Part shown: in pieces, positions 57,982 to 64,000 of the stretch | Layout: every line of letters begins with the position of its first letter | Position numbering within the stretch: position 1 is the stretch's first letter | From: Fibrobacter sp. | GTDB taxonomy: Bacteria > Fibrobacterota > Fibrobacteria > Fibrobacterales > Fibrobacteraceae | NCBI GenBank assembly: GCA_017412605.1 | Contig: JAFPWY010000007.1 | Location: 62,001-126,000 of the forward strand | Direction: 5' to 3' | Length of the DNA: 64,000 bases | Position numbers and translations under genes: made by a program | The notes under the pieces: generated by a model | Told to the model about the DNA's origin: nothing | Databases searched by the model: none | The model's input: the letters and a program-made list of their open reading frames with translations, nothing else

Positions 57982-59943
57982 TTACACTGTCGCAGGTCTA
58001 TACCCGAGCAATTTCATGCTGTAAAGCGCAGTACCTTTGCTGATGCTGCGGACGCCTGTCGCATAACCGAATATTTTGCGGAGCGGGATGTCGGCTTTCA
58101 AAAAGTGCGTCTTGCCGTCGCCGCCAATTTCCTTCACCTTGCCGTCGCGGGCCTGGATGTCGCCAGTCACGAGCCCTGCAAAATTCACCGGACATTCCAG
58201 AGAAAGTTCCATGATAGGTTCGTATAGTTGCACATCGGCTGGCTTAATCAGCTTGGTCACGGCATCGGCACATGCCTTCTTGATCATGGGCGGAAGCGCT
58301 CCATCGGTCCATGTAAATTCATGAACTTCGAAGCAAACACCGACAAGGGCTCCCTTGCCAAGGATTCCCACTTCCGTCGATTCCAGGAGAGCCGAACGGA
58401 CACCCGCCAAAATCTCGCGGGGAGCGGTTTCCAAAAATTCAGCAGAAAGACGGATATCATGCGCATCGCTATCGAGCGGAGTTGCAGAAACTTTAATCGA
58501 AATCTTGTGTGGGCCGAGCTGGAAGGTATTTTCGACAGGCCCGACATCACGACACAAGCGTTCTTGCCAGCGGACTTCTGGGCTACCGGCTCGTACTTCG
58601 CAACCAAATTCACGCTTGAGGCGCGCCAGCAACACATCCAGTTGCACCTCGCCCACAGTATGCAAGTACCAGAACCCACCATCGTCTTTTTGCACGCGGA
58701 AGCTCGGGTCCATGCGGCCGAGCGTATTCAGGCTCTTTTCCACGTGATGGTAGTCTTCGGAGCCGAGGCATTCCACGCGAGTCTGCAGCAGCGGCTGGTA
58801 TTTGTCACGAATAGAGGTGGTAGGCTCGAGGTTCGAGGCTCCAGGCTCGGGGCTCACGCCACTCCCATCTAAATAAATAGTCTGTCCAAGCTCCGTCTCG
58901 AACGGGGTGCGCATGGCGTAAATATCCCCCGAACGGATTTCGTCGACAGGCTGCAACAAGTTCGCCTTGAGCCGCGAAAATTCAAAACCCGCAGGCCACG
59001 CCTTGCGTTCCATGTCGGTATGGCTGCGGAAAAGGGATATTTCGCCCACACCCTTGAAATGCCGCAGACGGATAACCTGGCCAAGTTCCCCTTCGTTAAA
59101 TTCGGGGACATCGGGCAAGAAGAAAGTCAAAGCAGTTACGAGGCTACGAACGCCAAAGCCTTCCATCGCAGAGCCCGCATAGCAAAGCGCGTAATCGTCG
59201 CTGTTGGCCAGCGCCTTGAGGCCCCGCAAGAGCATCTTGGGCGGAACCCGCTTGCCATCCATGGCAAGCTTCAAAACTTCGTCATCGAAACTGCTCGCAA
59301 ATTCCACCGCCTCGGCGTAATGCTGTTTGAGCTCGCGGGATCCGTCCCAACCATCTTCCACATTCCAGCCGTCGTCGACCACTTCCTCGCCCGTGTCGGA
59401 ATGTGTAAGGCGGCTCTGGCTGAGCACATCGAGAACGCCCGTCATGCGGCCGTTCTCGTATTGCGGAAGCGTCATCAGCACCGGGCGCACGCCCAGGATT
59501 TCTTCAATGTTAATCAGTGTGTCATCAAGCGAATAATCGGGATTATCTAGTTTGTTCACAAACAGGATTGTCCGCACTCCCGCCTCGCGCAACTTCTTGA
59601 ACGCAGCAATTGTCTGGGTTTCCACTCCGCTCGCGGCGCTCACCACCAGGACGGCGCCCTCCACAGCCGAGAGTGCCATGTCGACCTCGGCTCCAAAGTC
59701 CACATGGCCTGGCGTATCGATAAAATTGAACCAGGAATCCTTCCATTCGAAATGCGCCACGCCGCTCTCGATGGTAATGCCGCGTTCCTTCTCCTCGGGC
59801 ATGTAGTCCATCGTCGCCAGGCCGTCTTCGACGCGGCCGGGTCGGCGCACCTCCCCCGCCGCAAACAAGATACGCTCGGAAAGGGTCGTCTTCCCGGCAT
59901 CCACGTGGGCCAAAATGGCAATATTCCGTATCGGCTGCGACAT
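57982..59943 (-). CDS. EF-G-like translational GTPase (EF-G2/TetM superfamily)
   Basis: 653 residues. G-domain motifs AHVDAGKTT, DTPGHVDF and NKLD are followed by EF-G domains II to V, ending IFGYATGVRSISKGTALYSM. It is shorter than canonical EF-G (about 700) and similar in size to ribosomal-protection proteins, but domain V looks like EF-G. It probably acts on the ribosome as an accessory factor; drug resistance is not supported. Domain II contains an insertion around residues 363-375 encoded by a 7-bp repeat (58821-58855). Confidence 0.88.
   Translation of the reverse strand: MSQPIRNIAILAHVDAGKTTLSERILFAAGEVRRPGRVEDGLATMDYMPEEKERGITIESGVAHFEWKDSWFNFIDTPGHVDFGAEVDMALSAVEGAVLVVSAASGVETQTIAAFKKLREAGVRTILFVNKLDNPDYSLDDTLINIEEILGVRPVLMTLPQYENGRMTGVLDVLSQSRLTHSDTGEEVVDDGWNVEDGWDGSRELKQHYAEAVEFASSFDDEVLKLAMDGKRVPPKMLLRGLKALANSDDYALCYAGSAMEGFGVRSLVTALTFFLPDVPEFNEGELGQVIRLRHFKGVGEISLFRSHTDMERKAWPAGFEFSRLKANLLQPVDEIRSGDIYAMRTPFETELGQTIYLDGSGVSPEPGASNLEPTTSIRDKYQPLLQTRVECLGSEDYHHVEKSLNTLGRMDPSFRVQKDDGGFWYLHTVGEVQLDVLLARLKREFGCEVRAGSPEVRWQERLCRDVGPVENTFQLGPHKISIKVSATPLDSDAHDIRLSAEFLETAPREILAGVRSALLESTEVGILGKGALVGVCFEVHEFTWTDGALPPMIKKACADAVTKLIKPADVQLYEPIMELSLECPVNFAGLVTGDIQARDGKVKEIGGDGKTHFLKADIPLRKIFGYATGVRSISKGTALYSMKLLGYRPATV
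58821..58855. repeat. Heptad repeat inside the EF-G-like coding sequence
   Basis: Five consecutive 7-bp units: TAGGCTC, GAGGTTC, GAGGCTC, CAGGCTC and GGGGCTC. On the coding strand they read as a Pro/Glu/Gly/Ser-rich loop. The period is the same as that of the intergenic repeats in this window, and three frames are used in turn because 7 is not a multiple of 3. Confidence 0.75.
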
Positions 59944-60310
59944 AATTCAAAAATAAATAACTTCGCAACGCCATCCACTTAAGATTTCTAAAAAAAGCCA
60001 TTTGCCGCATAGATTGGCGTCCATCCCGCCTTTTTCCGACCCCGATTCCAGACATGACGTTTGAATTTGTATGACAATGTTATTCTAAAACATAAACGTC
60101 CCCTTTAAGGCGTCCAAAGTAGATTTAGAACAAACGCAACAAATCCATACGGAAAAAATAATTTGTATACAATTTTTTATTGTGACGTACATTCCATTTT
60201 TTTGACAAAACAGGCGTTTTTGCAAAGTCTTTGTAAAACGTTCTTTACACTGTACATCTCGGGAAAGTGCAGTTTGCTATATTGGAGATGTGTATTAGTT
60301 AGGATTGTTT
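59944..60310. other. 367-bp divergent intergenic region
   Basis: AT-rich control region between the EF-G-like gene and the gene at 60311. Visible: a 10-bp palindrome TTGTATACAA (60163-60172), a consensus-like TTGACA at 60202-60207 without a good -10 partner, and TATATT at 60278-60283, 27 bp before the ATG, which is a plausible -10 box. No coding frame or tRNA seen. Confidence 0.5.
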
Positions 60311-61777
60311 ATGGAATTGAAAAACATACCAACAAAATTGGTAAACAAATTCAAAAAGGCCAATATAAAGACCGTTGAGGATTTGCAAGAGAACTACAAT
60401 CGGTTGATAAACGGCCTTGGTTTCGGCGGGATTTTTGTAGCTGCCCTTTTGGATTATATGCAACGCGAAGGCATCAAACTGCCCGAAGGTACTGCCACAC
60501 ACCGAGAAAACGTCACGGAGACGAAAAGGGAATTCAAATTTTCCCCTCCTCCTTCCAAGTTGCTGACAAAGGCCTTTATAAAAGCAAACATCTACTCCGT
60601 CGAGGATTTGCAGAAAAACTTCAAGGAACTCACCAAAGCGGAATATTTCGGCAACAAGCGCATTGACGAACTCGTCAAATACATGAAGGTTCTCGGAATC
60701 AAGGATATTCCCGAATCACTCAAAGCCAAGCACCTCGCTTCCAGCCAGAGCCAGTTCGCCATCATCAAAAGAGACGTGGACGAACTTGTCGCCCGCAAAA
60801 AAACAAAATTCCTGTTCCCGTGCAACGCAGCCCTAAGCATTGCCTTTGCAAAAGTCCACATCAAAAACATGAAGGACTTACAAAAGAAGATACAGGAACT
60901 TCAAGAAGCCCTGCGCAGCAAGCACGTCGCCATTTCTGAACTCCGCTCCTGGATCAAGGACACCAAGGAATACTACAGGACCCACGAAGGCGAGGGCAAG
61001 CAGAACGTCCTTTCAATATACGTAAACGGCCTCAAGACCTTCGCTCCGGGCGTCAGCGTCTACAAAATCCGCTATACACAAAAAATAGCCGCCTATCTGA
61101 CAGGCAAAAACATCGCCGACATGCCGAGAATTGACGGGCAGGCCATAGTCCAGTTGAACAAAGCCCGGGATCTCATCCAAAAGCACTCGTTCCTCGCCGC
61201 AAACGATATTCTGCGCCAATTCAGCCTCAATATCAAGGACATCACCAACGAAGAACGCTGGATATCTCGCCTGCTCTGCCGCGCCGCCGGCTTTAAAGTC
61301 CGCGACCTCAAGCGCTACGGGCAGCCAAAGGGGTTCGACATATTCGTCACCAAGAACAGCGCCATTGCCCACATCATCAAGGACACCGCCGACTGCGCCT
61401 ACGAAATCCTACAAAACGAGGTTGTCCCCGTCGACATCCCTACAATTTCGAAAGCACTTGCCAAACGCGGACTGAAGAAACTTGACGACGAAAAATTGAC
61501 ACACCTTCTGAGCAACCTGAGCTATATCGAAAAGAGCGGGAAATGCTTCACAGTCCCTATCGAAAAGCTCAAGTCAAAAGCCGATATTGCCCAAAGGATC
61601 CTCTACACGACCGACAAGAAAATTTCTACCGAAGATCTGTGTACTCGGGTAAACAAGGTGCTCAAGCAGAAAAACAAGCCGACGAACATGGAAACCCAGC
61701 GTTCAGCGACCACCTTCATGAAAAACGAGAATATCCTCTTCAATATCAAGACAGGGGAATGGTCGTTCAAGAGGTAG
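60311..61777 (+). CDS. Protein with tandem RNA-polymerase-alpha-CTD-like helix-hairpin-helix repeats
   Basis: 488 residues. Three N-terminal units of about 60-70 residues share an L-x-K-A-x-I-K/Y-S/T-V-E-D-L-Q pattern (KFKKANIKTVEDLQ, AFIKANIYSVEDLQ, AFAKVHIKNMKDLQ) followed by a helix ending in a Gly-Ile turn. This is like the DNA-binding alpha C-terminal domain of RNA polymerase. The C-terminal 150 residues look like winged helices (VDIPTISKALAKRGLKKL). A nucleic-acid-binding regulator is likely; the exact role is unknown. ATG 60311 follows AGGA and replaces a TTG two codons earlier. Confidence 0.6.
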   Translation: MELKNIPTKLVNKFKKANIKTVEDLQENYNRLINGLGFGGIFVAALLDYMQREGIKLPEGTATHRENVTETKREFKFSPPPSKLLTKAFIKANIYSVEDLQKNFKELTKAEYFGNKRIDELVKYMKVLGIKDIPESLKAKHLASSQSQFAIIKRDVDELVARKKTKFLFPCNAALSIAFAKVHIKNMKDLQKKIQELQEALRSKHVAISELRSWIKDTKEYYRTHEGEGKQNVLSIYVNGLKTFAPGVSVYKIRYTQKIAAYLTGKNIADMPRIDGQAIVQLNKARDLIQKHSFLAANDILRQFSLNIKDITNEERWISRLLCRAAGFKVRDLKRYGQPKGFDIFVTKNSAIAHIIKDTADCAYEILQNEVVPVDIPTISKALAKRGLKKLDDEKLTHLLSNLSYIEKSGKCFTVPIEKLKSKADIAQRILYTTDKKISTEDLCTRVNKVLKQKNKPTNMETQRSATTFMKNENILFNIKTGEWSFKR

Positions 61778-61780
61778 CGC

Positions 61781-62404
61781 TTAGCGTACACAACGCACCG
61801 AAAATCCGAAGATCTTGGGCTTGGCTGAATAGCTGAAGCCCATTGTCTTATTGGTCATGAACCACACGCGGGCGTCACTGGAGCCTTCCTCGGCGGTATC
61901 GCTCCAGAAAAAGGCAAACTTGCTCATGTTTCCGTAGGTCTCGTCGTCAAAGCGGTTGCCTGCAGGCATCGCAGAGAACTTGAGCGTATCGTTGCCGTTG
62001 GTCTCGCCCTTCCAGCCGTATGTAGTCTTTAAGAGATAAGCGGCGTTGAAATCGGCGCCAGCGGCCGTCCACAGGCTCTCGAAATCCTCCTGGTTCGGCA
62101 AGCGGAACCCAGCCGGACAAGCCTTTTTCGCAGCATCCCAAGTGTAGAGGCGGCCATAGGCCATGCAGTTGTCGTCACTGTCATCGTAGCAGTAGCTGTT
62201 TTCGGTCTTGAAATTCAAGTTGTCGCCGAACCACTCCCGGCCATCGATCTTTACGAGGCGGTAGCTCTGCTTGTCGCGAGAATCCTTGAACTCATCGGAA
62301 CGGGCAGCCTTACGGGATTGTCCCTTCGCGGCACTCTTGCCCTTCGCCGCGAATGCAGGCATCGCGACACAGAGCGCCATAATAAAAACCAGGATTTTTT
62401 TCAT
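61781..62404 (-). CDS. Secreted protein with Fibrobacter major paralogous domain
   Basis: 207 residues. Signal peptide ends AFAAKG; a basic linker follows; then the domain typical of Fibrobacter (Fib_succ_major): KQSYRLVKIDGREWFGDNLNF, YGRLYTWDAAKKACPAGFRLPNQEDFESLW, FAFFWSDTAEEG and ending FGFSVRCVR. Its fold is related to FGE/C-type-lectin-like proteins. Function unknown; many paralogues are expected in the genome. It is the downstream gene of a pair with the next entry. Confidence 0.9.
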   Translation of the reverse strand: MKKILVFIMALCVAMPAFAAKGKSAAKGQSRKAARSDEFKDSRDKQSYRLVKIDGREWFGDNLNFKTENSYCYDDSDDNCMAYGRLYTWDAAKKACPAGFRLPNQEDFESLWTAAGADFNAAYLLKTTYGWKGETNGNDTLKFSAMPAGNRFDDETYGNMSKFAFFWSDTAEEGSSDARVWFMTNKTMGFSYSAKPKIFGFSVRCVR

Positions 62405-62408
62405 GGGG

Positions 62409-63110
62409 CTACTTGTCCGTCATGCAACGCACGGGATAGCCATTTTTGCGCGGGAGCGGCTGCTGCAGCACGAAGAACCGCTGCACCTTGCCGACTTCAC
62501 CGTCTACCCATTTCCAACGGATATCGGCGGCATAGCCCTGCTTGATGGCGGTGGATTCCTTGACCTTCGAGGAACTCCAAAACGCACCGGTATTCGCCAC
62601 GTTCATGATTCCGCCGTTTCTCGAGATAAAGTCCCATTCGTCGATGCTCGGGAGGCGCCATCCCTTCGGGCAGACCTTCTGTGCATCACCGAAGTCATAG
62701 ATGTGGTAGCCGTCGCACTGTTTGCAGTTGATGCCGAACATCTTCTCGTAATCCAGGTTTTCCTTCATCCAGATTTGCCTGTCGATAAACGCAACCGCAT
62801 ATTTGCGATTGTCGCGGCTATCCACGAAAGTTCCTTCCCAGTCATCGTTCTCACATACCAGCGAGATGTCCTTGACTGTCATTTTTTCTTTCTCGTTCTT
62901 TTTCGTGCACGATTTCTGGAGGGACGCTTCCATCATCGTCGCATCACGCCATGATTGCAAATCCGGGTCGCATACGACATACTTGTTGTTCGTACGCACC
63001 ATTTGACCGAACTTCGCCTCCGTACATTCGTCCTCGGCAAAGGCGACCGACACGACAACGCCAAGCAACGCCAAGGGCAGCGACTTGCAGAGAGATTTCA
63101 GAATGTCCAT
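62409..63110 (-). CDS. Secreted protein with Fibrobacter major paralogous domain
   Basis: 233 residues. Signal peptide LALLGVVVSVAFAED; about 60 residues of Cys- and Lys-containing linker; then the paralogous domain: DNRKYAVAFIDRQIWMKENLDY, DFGDAQKVCPKGWRLPSIDEWDFI, TGAFWSSSKV and ending NGYPVRCM. It is 4 bp upstream of its paralogue, so both are cotranscribed. Start ATG 63110 has GGAG upstream. Role unknown; probably exported. Confidence 0.9.
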   Translation of the reverse strand: MDILKSLCKSLPLALLGVVVSVAFAEDECTEAKFGQMVRTNNKYVVCDPDLQSWRDATMMEASLQKSCTKKNEKEKMTVKDISLVCENDDWEGTFVDSRDNRKYAVAFIDRQIWMKENLDYEKMFGINCKQCDGYHIYDFGDAQKVCPKGWRLPSIDEWDFISRNGGIMNVANTGAFWSSSKVKESTAIKQGYAADIRWKWVDGEVGKVQRFFVLQQPLPRKNGYPVRCMTDK

Positions 63111-63142
63111 TTTCAACTCCAATAAACCAAGATTAAAATGTT

Positions 63143-63490
63143 CTACTTGTTCACCTGCGATTCAAGAGCCGCGACACGGGCGGCCAAGTCAGCGCAAAGT
63201 TCTTCCAGACGGGCCAAGCGGATATCGTGTTCGTTATCCTTCACGCGTTGGCGGCGCAGTTCGGTATCCTGCTCCACGTTCTTCACGTCCACAGAATTCA
63301 GACGGAAGTCATGTTCGGCATCCTTCGCCACCTGAGCCCTGAGCTTGAATTCCTGTTCACGATCCTTGTTGTAAAGGGAATCGATAAGGCTATCGTGCTC
63401 GTCGTCCTTTTCCTTTTGCCGGTCCAGGCGTGCATCATGCTCCTGGTCCTTGAGCTGGAGCTCACGAAAGCGTTCTTCGTCTATACTCAT
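63143..63490 (-). CDS. Small coiled-coil protein with KDxEHDxRL repeats
   Basis: 115 residues, almost wholly charged and helical. A unit like K-D-x-E-H-D-x-R/L-L recurs (KDQEHDARL, KDDEHDSLI, KDREQEFKL, KDAEHDFRL, KDNEHDIRL), giving a continuous coiled coil closed by a Leu/Ala-rich heptad helix (LEELCADLAARVAALES). No signal peptide or catalytic motif. Probably a structural or adaptor protein; not recognised. ATG 63490 preceded by GAGG. Confidence 0.65.
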   Translation of the reverse strand: MSIDEERFRELQLKDQEHDARLDRQKEKDDEHDSLIDSLYNKDREQEFKLRAQVAKDAEHDFRLNSVDVKNVEQDTELRRQRVKDNEHDIRLARLEELCADLAARVAALESQVNK

Positions 63491-63523
63491 GGCCACCTCG
63501 GGGTTAAAGGATTTTATTCCAAT

Positions 63524-63736
63524 TTAGTAATTCTCGTCCAAGGTGAATTCGTTCTCGACAGCATTCTGCTTGCGTTCCGCTGTAGCATCCAGCGCCTCGG
63601 AGTGCCCGCGGAGTGCCGCGAACGGGTGAAAAATCTTCGCACGGTCCGTCACGCTCATGCGCGGGTGCTTCATGAGGAAGTTCCAGTCGTCCCGCGGATA
63701 CGGCAGGTCGATTATGTCCTTGTAGTCGTCACGCAC
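63524..63736 (-). CDS. YolD-like partner of a Y-family polymerase
   Basis: 70 residues from a GTG with GGAGGG 5 bp upstream. YKDIIDLPY and KHPRMSVTDRAKIFHPFAALRGH match small proteins that follow UvrX/DinB-like polymerases in many Firmicutes, where the pattern reads Y-x-D-I-I-x-L-P and PRMSxxDRAAQFxPFAAL. The start codon overlaps the end of the polymerase gene, a tight coupling. Presumed accessory in translesion synthesis. A longer reading from 63778 lacks a ribosome site. Confidence 0.75.
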   Translation of the reverse strand: MRDDYKDIIDLPYPRDDWNFLMKHPRMSVTDRAKIFHPFAALRGHSEALDATAERKQNAVENEFTLDENY

Positions 63737-64000
63737 GATGCCCTCCGATTTGTCCGTTACGTTCCACGGTCGTAGCACCTTCCTGCAAGTCCATGCCCTT
63801 CACGATGGCGTTCTTACCAAAGCGCTTTTTGATCATGAGTTCCGCCTTCAGGCGTTTCTTTTCGCGTTCCTGCTTTTGCGCGTCCGTAAACAGGTCGAAC
63901 CCTTCGTTGCTCTCGTCCACCACGTCAATCGCCACCAGGTTCAAGCGCCGCACAGTCAGTTTCGGGTCCACGATGCGGTCAAAAAGTTTCATCACCACCT
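63729..64000 (-). CDS. Y-family DNA polymerase, C-terminal end (partial)
   Basis: The 3' end of a gene that continues past the window edge; 89-90 codons visible. PKLTVRRLNLVAIDV is the end of the little-finger domain. The last part, LIKKRFGKNAIV-like MIKKRFGKNAIVKG then GATTVERNGQIGGHRA, matches the C-terminus of UvrX/DinB/UmuC-like translesion polymerases. The polymerase active site lies outside the window. Stop overlaps the YolD-like gene start. Confidence 0.82.
   Translation of the reverse strand, partial: VVMKLFDRIVDPKLTVRRLNLVAIDVVDESNEGFDLFTDAQKQEREKKRLKAELMIKKRFGKNAIVKGMDLQEGATTVERNGQIGGHRA

Noticed and set aside
57982-59943. TetM-type tetracycline resistance gene
   Set aside because: Length is similar, but the C-terminal domains follow EF-G, and there is no mobile element or resistance context.

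Overview
The window most likely comes from a Fibrobacter species (gut or rumen Fibrobacterota). Two adjacent secreted proteins near 61.8-63.1 kb carry the Fibrobacter 'major paralogous domain', a 1,126-residue secreted protein ends in a type IX-secretion-like sorting domain, lipoproteins are abundant, and base composition is close to balanced. All genes appear chromosomal. I saw no rRNA, tRNA, CRISPR array, insertion sequence or prophage.

Layout. 0-4.2 kb: the end of an outer-membrane barrel gene, a complete NitT/TauT-type ABC importer and a SAM methyltransferase. 4.2-7.3 kb: PLP synthesis (pdxR divergent from pdxST, with a direct-repeat operator between them). 7.3-10.1 kb: bioB, a His-tailed membrane protein and a PatB/MalY C-S lyase. 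10.2-18.8 kb: a sulfur/cysteine island. 18.9-21.2 kb: a TrkH/TrkA potassium channel pair split by a heptad repeat. 21.3-40.3 kb: a long leftward run containing a helicase-associated protein, DinG, lipoproteins, signal peptidase I, a LytTR regulator, a pseudo-M6 secreted protein, TPR and PASTA proteins, a Crp/Fnr regulator and purA. 40.7-44.9 kb: MoxR ATPase, glucokinase and a PAS sensor. 45-54.2 kb: recC-recB-recD. 54.3-57.8 kb: a structured intergenic element, a DUF58 protein and a small thioesterase/KAS/ACP cassette behind a near-consensus promoter. 58-64 kb: an EF-G-like GTPase, a protein with repeats like the RNA polymerase alpha C-terminal domain, the two paralogous-domain proteins, a coiled-coil protein, and the end of a Y-family polymerase gene with its small partner.

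The most interesting part is 10.2-18.0 kb. It combines a family 2A encapsulin shell, its cysteine desulfurase cargo with a 180-residue disordered N-terminus, and serine O-acetyltransferase with a complete ubiquitin-like sulfur-transfer kit. The kit has a TusA-like carrier, a ThiS/MoaD-like protein encoded with an extra C-terminal Cys (ending GGGC), an E1/MoeB enzyme, two JAMM proteases and a MoaD-E1-rhodanese three-domain fusion. I infer one system that takes sulfur from or into the compartment, loads it as a thiocarboxylate on a ubiquitin-like carrier, builds cysteine on O-acetylserine, and releases it with JAMM proteases. The two halves are linked by codirectional order, and tusA and the fusion gene share near-identical promoter and leader elements.

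A second recurring signal is a family of 7-bp-period repeats, often beside GC hairpins with a TTC(G) loop. It occurs at five sites, one of them inside the EF-G-like coding sequence.
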